The notes beneath the pieces were generated by a model. That model searched no databases and was not told the DNA's origin. It saw nothing but the letters and a program-made list of their open reading frames with translations. The position numbers and the translations under genes are program-made. DNA of 64,000 bases from Ustilago trichophora (taxonomy: Eukaryota > Basidiomycota > Ustilaginomycetes > Ustilaginales > Ustilaginaceae), in NCBI GenBank assembly GCA_900323505.1, contig OOIN01000007.1, positions 62,001-126,000 on the forward strand, read 5' to 3'. Shown here one piece after another: positions 38,207 to 48,146 of the stretch (within the stretch, counting starts at the first letter, position 1; every line of letters begins with the position of its first letter).

Positions 38207-40537
38207 TTACATGACAATACAATCACCCTCGGCCTGCCGGTCGGGATCGTCATCCACATCAATGCCAAGCAATCGCGGATGAAGACGCCAGAGGATGCTC
38301 GCTGCTGGAGTGACGAGAGAATCTCTTTGAAGCTGACGTTCGTTTCGTTGACAAATGTCGTCCTTGTCTGGTAGACGATCGGTGAGCTTGTGCGCACGGA
38401 TGGTGTCGTCTCTGCCTGTGCGTGGTCTTCTCCTCCGACATTCTGTCGAACTGGCTTCCGCGCCATCATCTTTGTCTGCCGCTGGCGGTGGGAAAGGGGT
38501 GACGGAGATCGGTGCAAAGATCTTGATGGTGTCGTCGATACCCGAGATGGCAAAGACGGGCAAGTCAGGATGCATGGCCATGACGTTGACGACGCTGGAG
38601 TCTCCGTGCCAGATGCCCTTGATTTCGGATGTGAGCTTGTCCCACATGAACCAGTTGCCGTCATCAGAGCCAGAAATAACATACTCGTCATCACCGCCTG
38701 CAAATGCGACATCCTTGACGGTCTCCTTGTTGCAATGACCCTTGTATGCTGAGCGAGGGTAGACGGTGGGCACGACAGGCTCTGCTGTCGAGGTGGATCG
38801 CGAACGTGTTTCTTGCTGTAGAAGGTGCATCAATTCTTCCTCTGACCTGTTGCCAGCATTGTCGTCGTCGTCGTCGTCATCGTCGTCGCTCGCATCCTCA
38901 TCTTCATCATCATCTTCGTCCAAGGTCTCCTGCTCTTCGTCTTCGTCTTCCTCATTTCCATCGTCACGACTTCCTCCATGCTCACTGTCTTCAACATCGA
39001 CATTCCCCCGATCGTCAGTCTCGCCAGCTGTGCCTGCGTCATCAGCATCAGAGCCAGTGACGAAGATGCTCTCGTCCTCATTTTCTTCCTGTCCACCGCG
39101 ATTCTTGACGTCACCCATCTCGATGTCCTTATTGTCACCTACCTTGGAATTGTCAGTGGCTTCTGTGGCAGCTGCTTCTCCTTCTGGTGACTGAGAGCGT
39201 TCGTCTGTATCCGATGAGAACCGGACATTGTCCAGATTGGCCTGCAGGACGCCTGGCTCGTCATAGATGTCGAAGCGGTAAATGTGGCCAGAGGAATACG
39301 ACACAAGCAAATCTCTGCCATTGTGTTCGCTGAGTTTGCATGCTGTGATGCTGTTGCGGTTACCCATGAGAAGTTGGCGTCGTGAAGACGGTGGATCTTG
39401 ATTGCTTAGAGCGGTGTGTCCATCATCCTCTGCCCAAGGCGCCTCGAAGCCTCCAGGAGGGACGCCAAAACTGCGTACACACATGGTGAGAGCGTCATGT
39501 TGGGCTTCGGTGGACATGCCCCATTCGCGCTTGATGAGTCGCGGAATCATTCTTCGGTCGTGCAGGTAAGCAAGAGAAGATTCTCCGGCTACGGCAAAAA
39601 GCCAAGGTTCGAGCTTGCTCACAGAAAGCGAGTAGAGAACGGATGGGTAATGAGCAAGGGGTGGTGGGCACGAGCCACCGGTGCGAGTGCGGCAAGTGTG
39701 GGGTACACGAAGATCCATCTGGCGAACATCGCCGTCCTCGCCACAAGTAAGGAAGACATCGGGCGAGACTTCGGTTGAGATACGCTTTGCTCTGCCACGG
39801 TGGCAGCGAAAGAGGCGAATGCAAGCACCACTGTGCTCTGACCAATTGGTCCACTCGCGGCCTGCAGGGCTGCGCTGCACCTCTCCATCTGCACCCTCGC
39901 CCACACTAGAGGACATGTAATTGACATCAAAAACGCGCACTTGCGAGTCGCCTGCACAGGTGAAGAGGCGACGCTCTGAGGCGTTGGGCGCCCATTTTAC
40001 AGAGAAGATGTTGGCACGATGACCCGTTTCAATCTTGCCAAGCATACCGAGCTCCATCTTTGGGAAGGAGCGTTGTGGCCATGGCTGTACGATATCGATG
40101 TCTTGATGATCAAGGCTATGTGTTGGTACCGATAGATGAGAATCTGTATCCTGAGATGTTCTTGTCTGAGCGGGCTGATCGCGCCCACGGCGAGATGCTC
40201 CACTGCCGTATCGGGCAGAGGCCGAGGTTCGACTGCGAGCCACCTTTGATGCATCTGTAAGAGGATGGACATCTTCGGAACCTACTTTCCATAGGATTAC
40301 GTTGCGATCGTCGCTGCCACTCGCAAGGATTTGGCCGGAGGGCGACCAACTGAGAGCATTGACACAACCAGTATGACCGATGAGCTGACCTGAGCTGTCC
40401 TCGCCACCCAATACTTCGGTGTTGTCAAGTCGATCAATAAAGTAATCATCGAGCTGGTAGTGCTGACGATGGCTCCTGGACCAGGAGACGGTGCGTCTCG
40501 GAGACGGGTCGGAGCTGGCCGAGTAGAGGAAAGCCAT
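38207..40537 (-). CDS. WD40 protein, DCAF6/DCAF8-like (CUL4-DDB1 substrate receptor)
   Basis: This 776-residue protein has N-terminal WD40 repeats starting GHTGCVNALSWSPSGQILASGSDDRNVILWKVG, then IETGHRANIFSVKWAPNASERRLFTCAGDSQVRVFDV, and SPDVFLTCGEDGDVRQMDLRVPHTC. A long acidic low-complexity block (EDEDEEQ..DDDDDDDDD, about 500-560) follows. The last repeats are YKGHCNKETVKDVAFAGGDDEYVISGSDDGNWFMWD and VVNVMAMHPDLPVFAISGIDDTIKIFAP. The split propeller with an acidic insert and the closing TSGID-type blade are characteristic of DCAF6/DCAF8 proteins. The family presents substrates to CUL4-DDB1 ubiquitin ligase; WDxR-type repeats fit. Single exon, divergent from the RG-rich gene. Confidence 0.85.
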   Translation of the reverse strand: MAFLYSASSDPSPRRTVSWSRSHRQHYQLDDYFIDRLDNTEVLGGEDSSGQLIGHTGCVNALSWSPSGQILASGSDDRNVILWKVGSEDVHPLTDASKVARSRTSASARYGSGASRRGRDQPAQTRTSQDTDSHLSVPTHSLDHQDIDIVQPWPQRSFPKMELGMLGKIETGHRANIFSVKWAPNASERRLFTCAGDSQVRVFDVNYMSSSVGEGADGEVQRSPAGREWTNWSEHSGACIRLFRCHRGRAKRISTEVSPDVFLTCGEDGDVRQMDLRVPHTCRTRTGGSCPPPLAHYPSVLYSLSVSKLEPWLFAVAGESSLAYLHDRRMIPRLIKREWGMSTEAQHDALTMCVRSFGVPPGGFEAPWAEDDGHTALSNQDPPSSRRQLLMGNRNSITACKLSEHNGRDLLVSYSSGHIYRFDIYDEPGVLQANLDNVRFSSDTDERSQSPEGEAAATEATDNSKVGDNKDIEMGDVKNRGGQEENEDESIFVTGSDADDAGTAGETDDRGNVDVEDSEHGGSRDDGNEEDEDEEQETLDEDDDEDEDASDDDDDDDDDNAGNRSEEELMHLLQQETRSRSTSTAEPVVPTVYPRSAYKGHCNKETVKDVAFAGGDDEYVISGSDDGNWFMWDKLTSEIKGIWHGDSSVVNVMAMHPDLPVFAISGIDDTIKIFAPISVTPFPPPAADKDDGAEASSTECRRRRPRTGRDDTIRAHKLTDRLPDKDDICQRNERQLQRDSLVTPAASILWRLHPRLLGIDVDDDPDRQAEGDCIVM

Positions 40538-41307
40538 GGAGGAAAGGCTGCGTGGCTACCGAGCCAAGCTGGTAGCGAGTTAAGACATTGATAGCAAGGT
40601 GGTTGCGGTCGAGTCCGCTTGCTGGAATCATCCGACTGGTGGCGTGGTCCGTTTGCTCTTTAGATGGTGGTTGGTAAGAGGAGTGTCCTGGTGAGAAAGG
40701 AGTGGATTTCAGCCACAACGTCGTCAACGGACCGTGTCAAGCCAACAGAAAAATAAAAAAGAGAACCCTAAAAGCGCACCAGCCACATTTTTGGTTCAGT
40801 TTCTCACGATCCAGCCATCTGTTCACCTCAGCTTGTGACAAGAATGGCTCGAGTCGGTACAGCGACGACAGTCTGATCCGATTCGGACTGATCCGACTGA
40901 TGACTTTACACATCTTTCCAAGCAGAATCACACTGAGCCAGTGCTTTGTGAATAGAGAGTGCGAGTATGCAAGCCATGCATAAAGCTCAGCTGCACCTCC
41001 ACTCTCCACAGCTCTCTCTGAATTCCCGCACGGATGTGACTGTTGAAAGAAAAGTGTTGCTCTGTTGTACAGTACAGTATGTACTCAACGCGTCAATCAA
41101 CTTCAAAAAGTGGCGCCGCGACTTGGAAGTTGGCTGCGGGAACTTGAGTCCAACACTCTTTTGCACTACGTTACCGTACTTGTTTCGCCACCTCATTACC
41201 AACACTCCTTGGCCAGTGACAGAGCAGTGCCGTGTTGTGATCACTCGGATGGAATAGCTTCGACACAGCCCAAAATGCTCTCGTGAACTCAGAAGAATCA
41301 TTATCGG
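40538..41307. promoter_or_regulatory. Divergent intergenic region with TACAG array
   Basis: 770 bp between the ATGs of the DCAF gene (minus) and the RG-rich protein gene (plus). It contains the short TACAG array at 41067-41080. No gene is supported. Confidence 0.5.
41067..41080. repeat. Short TACAG array in a divergent promoter
   Basis: Two TACAG units after a GTAC, followed directly by TATGTACT; about 240 bp upstream of the RG-rich gene and 530 bp upstream of the DCAF gene. Confidence 0.7.
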
Positions 41308-42582
41308 ATGGCCCGCGGCGTAGACAAGCGACGTTTAAGAGAGGCGTCGAGCGATGCCTTTCTCTGGGATGATCTCGACCAGCATGACAACTCGTTTGCC
41401 CACATCATTACACCGCCTCTGCAGCAAGATCTGGAATTAGCTCTGCAACCATCTTTGCACCCGACACGCCAACAGAATACGGCTTCCAATCCCATCATCA
41501 TACCAGAAAGTACCGCCCAATCTTCCATGCAGCAGAATGGTCTCGAGCTCGAGCTCTTTCCAACCCATCGCCCTCAAGATCCACCCTCCAGCTCCACAAG
41601 CCGCTCGCAGCGTCCTCAACCTCCCTCCTCTTTCGACTTTGAGGTCGCTGCAGCTAGCGAGCCTTGGAGTCAGAACGATCTCAAGGCCACACAGTTTCTT
41701 CGAGACGAGTGGCTCATCTCGGCCGGCCAGAAGCAACCAAACGACTTGGTCGAGGATTACATCCCACATCAAGACGCTCGTGAGCCCAAACACATATACT
41801 CTCCACCACGAACAACTACCAATGTCAGCAATATGGCCTCATCATTGACATCGGCTTGGGCGGCACGTGCACAGTCCGGTGCCTCCTCAAAAACTAGTAC
41901 GGCCAAACGAGGTCGCTCCAGTTTGCTCGACCAGCTTGACATGATCTGCAGCAGTCCATCGCCCCACAGCTCAAGTCCTAGCACCAACGAACATGCATCA
42001 ATACAACAGAGTCCAGCAACAGGCCGTCAGGCGCTTCGACCCATCACCAGCATAACGGCCAACACAAAAGCGACTACAGCGCAAAAGGAGATTGATGAGC
42101 GTGCTGCCCTCGGTATGCTCAACATGTCGTGTTCTCCGCCTTCCCAGGAAGTACCGCATATCATGCTTATCTCAGATATGCCGCCAGAGAGGCAAGAAAT
42201 CTACCGTCGTCTTGCGCTAGGCGGCTCTTCATCATCCGCTCCGACCAATGTTGGGGCCACAGTGCGTGGCACACGCGGCAAGACATGGCAGACAACATGG
42301 CAAAATGATCAAGACGAGGTGGAAGTAAGTGAAAGCACAATAGGAAGGACCAACAATACGAATGGCGCTTCCAGTAACAGCACCGGAATCAGTGCCCACA
42401 GAGGCGCAGCATCAACCTCTTCTCGTGGGCGAAAGACGTCGGTTACCGCGACAGGGACTCGCAAAGGGGCTCGGACCACCAAGACCAAATCAAGCAGCAC
42501 CACCACCGCAAGTCGCGGACGTAGTCGATTCTTTGCTTCGAGAGCGAGAGGTGGATGGCGAGGGCGAGGTCGCGGGCGCTGA
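41308..42582 (+). CDS. Unknown protein with C-terminal RG-rich tail
   Basis: This 424-residue protein is not recognised. It starts MARGVDKRRLREASSDAFLWDDLDQHD and is Gln/Ser/Pro-rich through the middle. The better-ordered segments are DLEVAAASEPWSQNDLKATQFLRDEW-like (about 110-135), SSLLDQLDMICSS (about 205) and a compact piece DERAALGMLNMSCSPPSQEVPHIMLISDMPPERQEIYRRLALGG (about 262-310). The C-terminus is Ser/Thr/Lys-rich and ends in RG/RGRGR repeats, which suggest nucleic-acid binding. Codon use and length of the open frame support a real gene; ATG 41308 is the first in frame. A DNA- or RNA-associated nuclear role is only a guess. Confidence 0.7.
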   Translation: MARGVDKRRLREASSDAFLWDDLDQHDNSFAHIITPPLQQDLELALQPSLHPTRQQNTASNPIIIPESTAQSSMQQNGLELELFPTHRPQDPPSSSTSRSQRPQPPSSFDFEVAAASEPWSQNDLKATQFLRDEWLISAGQKQPNDLVEDYIPHQDAREPKHIYSPPRTTTNVSNMASSLTSAWAARAQSGASSKTSTAKRGRSSLLDQLDMICSSPSPHSSSPSTNEHASIQQSPATGRQALRPITSITANTKATTAQKEIDERAALGMLNMSCSPPSQEVPHIMLISDMPPERQEIYRRLALGGSSSSAPTNVGATVRGTRGKTWQTTWQNDQDEVEVSESTIGRTNNTNGASSNSTGISAHRGAASTSSRGRKTSVTATGTRKGARTTKTKSSSTTTASRGRSRFFASRARGGWRGRGRGR

Positions 42583-44987
42583 AGCATCTGGTCTTGATTC
42601 AGCTTTCAGTGTGCATACCATTATCTTGACACTTTCTTTCTTGCATGTTCGCAATCGATACCAACTCATGGCCAAAGCCTTAGCACTGCGCATTTGGCGC
42701 TTCTCGGAGAGTATCAGAGCCAAGTTGTAAGCCAAGTATGGGATGTAGACGGACAACAACCTCACGACCGCTCAATTTTACTTCCCGGATGTCAGATCGT
42801 ACTTGGTACTGTGTCAACAAATTTGCATCGGGCTTTTTTTTCTTTCGGGTATGCAATTTTCGGTTCTTGGAATCGGATGTCAAGGTGCATTGAAATGACG
42901 ATGCCGCCCGGCTCGGTACCACTGTGACCAGCAAAAGAAGTGCAAAATCACGACAGCTTTCAAACACAGGCTCAGCATCAATATGTCGGGGAAAGCCAGG
43001 GCAGCAGTTGAATCTGAAAGGCTCGGGCGGTGGTCGCCACAGAGCACAGGGAGAGGGACTTGAATTTTTTTATTTTTGGCAATCGGCCTTAACCGGGAAG
43101 CACACCAGTACAAAAGCTGTCGACGACTCCAAGAGCAACCCCGTGGTGACGTTCATGCTTGGCGTCCAAGGATAGCCGAAGTCAGACTACGATTCACAAC
43201 AACTCTCTGCGCGCTGAAACCATACTTTGGAATGTTGACTGTAATTTATGGATCGGATAAGTCTCGAATGACGACGAGAAAGAGTCTACCATTGTCTGGC
43301 GGCTGCAAAGCCACTGAGCGAAAAAAGAGCGAGACGGATCGACATGGAACAAAGCTCTTCGGAGGCCGGACGGACCTGGGCGCAGTCATGAACAAAAGGG
43401 AGGAAGATGCGACCAGTTGGATCGGAACGGGCGTCTCAAAACCATATGAATGGGTTGAATAGCCATGCGATCTCGAGAGAGTTTCGGAGCGGAACAAGTG
43501 AGAAAAGGGAAGACTGGGAAAGACATGAATCAATGCAATCCTGACTCGACGACGCCGGTCCAGCCAAGAGGACAAGAGGAGCGAGGGATATCGGCAATTC
43601 AATGGCATCACCATGTTCCAGCCTGTTTGGTCTTTTGCAATGGCCGGCTGTGGAGCCGCCAAGAAAAGGTTGGAGGTTAGAGCTCGTGTAGGAAGAGAAG
43701 AGGCGACTGGCGATGAAGAGAGCCAAGACGCTGGAGATCGAAGGCGGAACAGAGTGAGGTAGAGAGACATGTGGCTCTTTGCTTGATGCATGCACAGTAC
43801 GGAAGCGATTTGACTCATGTTGAGTGCATCATATTGCGCTGATTTTGTTTTTGGCACACTGCTCTAGTGCTGGAAGCCCAAAAAGAGAGAAAAAAACAGC
43901 AAAAAAAAAGCGGAGGCCGGAATTTGACAGCCACCTCTGCGAGCCTCGATCTTGAGTTTGTAATCACGATCTCCTTCGACTCATTACAAAGTGAGGTGAG
44001 ATAAATACAAAACAAAAGCAACACATACAAAATTTAGAGTCAGAGTGCAGCAGCAAGACGCGGTACACCTCGCAGAATGGCTTCCACGCCACGCCACTTC
44101 ACTTGAACATGGTCGAATGGATTGTTTGTGCTTTGGTTTCAGAGCACAGCACACAGAATATACGCAGTAGGAGGCATGATTGCACAGTGCCAACAGGTAC
44201 CGCGGATTGTGAACGACGACGACCAAGACGAGGGCCAAGACGATGTCCAAACCGAAATTTTATCGGAGCGGGCTTTGGGGCAGTTGGACTCAGCCTGCGA
44301 ATATACGAGCCATTGAAGCGCTGGTGTGCTGCCCAACTGTGCAGCCGCTTGCAACTCTGCGTTTGTGTGTGTGCACGTATCATTGTGCTCTGCTCTGTGC
44401 TTGAGAGCCAAAATCCAAATCATACAGTACACACACACACACACATGCACACTTCACTACTGTACTCTCTACATCCATGTCCTCTCTCCTTCACCCTCTT
44501 CACTTCTCCTTTTCAACAACGAACACAACCACACCCACACACTCCCACACTCTTGAATCACGCCTTTCACTCTTTCATCCTAGCTTTGGCTGTCAACCAA
44601 CAAAAAGCCAGCCGCTGCTTTGTTGCTCTGCCTAAGCACTTGACCGCATACGATCTCGTCGTCTTTCGCGGTACCTAGTTGTCGCCGTCGCAACCCTGTT
44701 ATCCTTTCCTTTGTGCAACCATCTACTCCGCTTCTGTCTCTGTATCGCTTGCGCTTTCTACATCATCCTTCATCTCAGCCACTCTTAGCCTGGAAGCAAA
44801 GATCATCTCATCGCCCAGACAGCCCATAATAGATTGCACAACTCGTGCTCTTCGTTCCTGCATCGACACGCTCAACACTGGAATCAACTAGTCGCTGGCG
44901 CATTCATACACACCAGCAACAGAGCTTTCGGCATACAGCCTTTCTTGGTGCATCGGCCTGGCTTCCTTCACTTTTCACTTATCCAAC
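42583..44987. other. Long intergenic region upstream of the bZIP gene
   Basis: 2.4 kb. The first part (to about 44000) has no supported gene; the open frames at 43246-43857 (minus) and 44103-44678 (plus) lack domains. From about 44425 on, CA repeats (44427-44446) and CT-rich sequence suggest a long transcribed leader of the bZIP gene, which would contain upstream ATGs. Confidence 0.45.
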
Positions 44988-47150
44988 ATGTCGTCCACAG
45001 CACCTACCGCCGCCTCTAAAAAGGTTCAGACTGCCATCAAGCGCAAGCCGTCCATCTCGGACGAGTCGGACTCTGACTCTGATTCTCCTTCCAGCCCATC
45101 CAAGAGAAACAATTCCACCTCTTCCGGCAAAGTCTCCGCCAGCCAGCAGCTTGTTCCCGTTCCCGGACAGCCAGATGCCCCTCTGGTAACAAAGCGTACC
45201 CTCCAGAACCGCAAGGCGCAGCGCGAGTTCCGCAAGCGTCGTGAGGCTCGTGTCAGAGAGCTCGAGGAGCGATGTCGTCGTTTCGATCAGATGGGCCTCG
45301 AGGCCAACACTGAACTCCAACGTCTCGCTCGCAGGCTCAAGGATGAGAACGAAGCTCTCAAGTCACTCATTGCTCGTCTTGGATTTGCTCATATGATCCC
45401 CGGCATCATGGAATCTATCAACAATGCAGAGCAGCATCATCCTCAGCATCCACACCATCCTCACAGCGGCCCTTCTCACCACCATCCTCAGTCCTTTGCT
45501 CCCATCGACCTTGGCATGGACGCATGGGCTCGTGGTCCTGGCTTGCCCACCATGGACTCGGCGCCATTGCCACCACACAATGCGCCAAGCATGGATCACA
45601 ACCGCGCACCACCCGCTGCTACCAACAAGCAGTCCGACCGAAACCGTGCACCCTCCTCTTCAGCGCCCCTGGCAACTTCGGCCCCTCTTTCCTCTCTTTC
45701 TCAAATGCCCGGCCTCACCGAGTTGCTTCCCGTCACCGCCGGTGGCGTCAACCCAAGCTTGCTCAGCGATGCCAACAAGCGCTCCTCCGAGTCCACCACT
45801 GCTGCCATCGCCGTGCCTGCCACCACCAAATCGACCACCACTGCCCGACCTCTTGAGGACAACAACAGCACCTTCGACAACGACTGGTTCGCACAACTCG
45901 CACAGTCGGGTCACGACAAGGACGAGGCCGACGACGTCGACTCGACCTCTGCCATTCCTGCGAGCAACAACGCTCCTTTGCGCAACGGCTCCTCTGTCAA
46001 CCCCATCCTCTCGCTCAACCTCAACAACTCGGACAGCAAAAACACCAAGTCGTCCGACAGCCTCCACAATACCTCGGCTCTCACGGGCTCAGCCATGCTT
46101 GGTGCAAACGCCCGCGACTTTGGTCTCGGTCTCGCCAGCGCTCTCGGTATCCCCGCCTCGTCGGCACCGGCTTCCAACATCTTCCCCATGCCCATGCCCA
46201 CTCAGCAGAACGGTGCGCTCCTCAACCCCAACCCTATTCCCTTCGCCTTCAACCTCAGCGAAAACAAGATGCCCGGCGATCAGAGCTGGTGGTCTCAGGT
46301 CGCTGGCAACACGCTCGAGGGTGATGACAGCATCCTCGATGAGAAGGCCCAGGCTGTGGCTCAGGCTACTGGTGCAGCATCTCCCTTTGACCTCTCTGCC
46401 TTCCTCAACGGTGGTCTCACCCCTGGTGGCGGTGGATTCACTTTTGGCAGCCAGCAAAGCAACGATGACGATGCCAACGACATGCAGAAGAACAATTCGA
46501 ACGGCGACGACTCCATCAAGCCCAACAACGGCAAGGGTGGCGAGACTCAACAGAAGCTTACCCAGGCAGAGCACGCACAAATGTTCCTTCGTTTGCTCGA
46601 GGCCAAGATGACCAAGCGAAGCACCAGTCCCTATGCACAGCTCGGCTTCCAGCCTCCCATGCACTTTGCCTCGCACGCTGGTCCAAGCTTCTCCGACGCC
46701 AGTTCCTCCTCTTCTTCCTCGAACAACAACCATAATAACAACAACGCTGCCACAAAGGAAGACGACGACTCGTCGCTCTCGCCCATCAACGTCTATTCGC
46801 GCCTTGCTCAGCACCCCGCATTCCTCTCGACAAACGCTAGCGAGCTTGAGGAGCTTGTCGACTCGATTTCCTCGACGCAGCAACGACAGCACCAGCAACA
46901 CATCTTCCAGCCTCCCTTCAACAAGCGCAAGGCCACCCCTACCAAGGTCGCCCCCGTTCTCTACCCTCCTACACCTTCAGGTCTGACACCAAGCATCTAT
47001 GGCCCCAACGGTGCAGCATCTCGCTCGCCATCCTCGGCCAGCTCCGGTAAGGATCTCGAAGTGGACGAAAATGCAGTTACCAAAATGCTCGGCTTGCTTG
47101 ACCGTAAGACATATCGCGATGCCGCGGCCGCTGGCAGTCTTGCCTTCTAA
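44988..47150 (+). CDS. bZIP transcription factor, YAP/AP-1-like
   Basis: This 720-residue protein has its bZIP at about residues 66-125. The basic region TLQNRKAQREFRKRREARVRELE contains the NxxAQxxFR pattern (Asn74) of fungal YAP/Pap1-type factors. The leucine zipper continues MGLEANTELQRLARRLKDENEALKSLIARLGF. The rest is disordered, with His/Pro-, Asn- and Ser-rich tracts (QHHPQHPHHPHSGPSHHHPQ; SSSSSSNNNHNNNNAA). The C-terminus is FNKRKATPTK...VTKMLGLLDRKTYRDAAAAGSLAF. The Cys-rich redox domains of Yap1/Pap1 are not seen, and Cys is nearly absent, so oxidant sensing in that way is unlikely. YAP-class factors regulate stress, metal or nutrient genes; targets here are unknown. Single exon with a long leader. 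Confidence 0.88.
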   Translation: MSSTAPTAASKKVQTAIKRKPSISDESDSDSDSPSSPSKRNNSTSSGKVSASQQLVPVPGQPDAPLVTKRTLQNRKAQREFRKRREARVRELEERCRRFDQMGLEANTELQRLARRLKDENEALKSLIARLGFAHMIPGIMESINNAEQHHPQHPHHPHSGPSHHHPQSFAPIDLGMDAWARGPGLPTMDSAPLPPHNAPSMDHNRAPPAATNKQSDRNRAPSSSAPLATSAPLSSLSQMPGLTELLPVTAGGVNPSLLSDANKRSSESTTAAIAVPATTKSTTTARPLEDNNSTFDNDWFAQLAQSGHDKDEADDVDSTSAIPASNNAPLRNGSSVNPILSLNLNNSDSKNTKSSDSLHNTSALTGSAMLGANARDFGLGLASALGIPASSAPASNIFPMPMPTQQNGALLNPNPIPFAFNLSENKMPGDQSWWSQVAGNTLEGDDSILDEKAQAVAQATGAASPFDLSAFLNGGLTPGGGGFTFGSQQSNDDDANDMQKNNSNGDDSIKPNNGKGGETQQKLTQAEHAQMFLRLLEAKMTKRSTSPYAQLGFQPPMHFASHAGPSFSDASSSSSSSNNNHNNNNAATKEDDDSSLSPINVYSRLAQHPAFLSTNASELEELVDSISSTQQRQHQQHIFQPPFNKRKATPTKVAPVLYPPTPSGLTPSIYGPNGAASRSPSSASSGKDLEVDENAVTKMLGLLDRKTYRDAAAAGSLAF

Positions 47151-48146
47151 TCGCGCTGTTATTTCCGTGACAAGGTTTCTTTGCGTTTTGTCCTGCTTGT
47201 TGTTGTTATTGTCAATCTTGTCGTCGTCATTGTTATCGCGTCTCTCCTTGCATAGTACTTCTTTGTTCGCTTGCTTTCACCGCTCTGTCTCTCTCTCCCT
47301 CTTGTTCCCGGTGCAATTTTTTTCGGGCTCTTGTCTTGCTTTGTACAGATAATATCTCTTTGGTTCTCGTCTTTTCAGAGAAAAGAAAAGCTCTGCTTCA
47401 TTGTTTTACAGTCCCCTGTCTGTGCGATGTGGGTTCGAAAGTGTGGGTGAGGAGGTATGGGTGACAGATGCTGTCGAGGGATTTTCTGCGTTAGGATGGA
47501 GCAGATGAAGGAATGGTTTGGATGACGTAGAGCAGGCCCTTGGTGTACATACTGTAGGTTGCTGCAAGAAGCTCGAGGTTCCGGTGCGAGATTGTATCAG
47601 CTACGGCGAGAAAGAGCTTTTCACAAAACCCGTAAACAGGTGTCTCAATTGTCGACCATTCCTTGGTCTTCTTAACCGTCATTTCCGCATCATAGATATC
47701 GACACTAACACTGACACTGACACTGACACTGAAAAAAGGAATCCACCAGACTAAACAAAACCGTCGGAAGTCAACCCCAAACATCCAACATTCTCATGTG
47801 CCTAACTCTGCAATCCTGCTATCAGTCCAGAACCATTTCCGCCACTCAATCTGACACCATCTTTCCGAACCCTGGCCTTCATACAAGCCAAACAAAAACC
47901 TCTCTGTCATACAATCATGAATGTAGATGCACCATCTCTTGTCCTGTCCCAAGATATATTTTTCAGTATTCGCATACGAGTGACATGAACGAATTGTTAC
48001 AGACAAATGTTCAGACCGCTCACTTTTCACCAACCATTCACACATGGCAAACAATCGCGAGCACGTCTTGTAATTGATCTCACACCTATCGCCTGTTCAG
48101 AGGAATCAAATTGTGATCTCTCACACAGCGACCATGGAAGACACTT
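47151..48146. other. Convergent intergenic region
   Basis: 996 bp between the stops of the bZIP gene (plus) and malate dehydrogenase (minus). T-rich 3' flank follows the bZIP stop. A CACTGA hexamer array sits at 47701-47732. No gene is supported. Confidence 0.5.
47701..47732. repeat. ACACTG hexanucleotide microsatellite
   Basis: About five copies of ACACTG/CACTGA in the spacer between two convergent genes. Confidence 0.8.

Noticed and set aside
43246..43857. 203-codon open frame on the minus strand
   Set aside because: No recognisable family and Leu/Ser/Arg-rich composition typical of a chance frame.
44103..44678. 191-codon open frame upstream of the bZIP gene
   Set aside because: Translates CA and CT repeats; probably part of the long leader of the bZIP gene.
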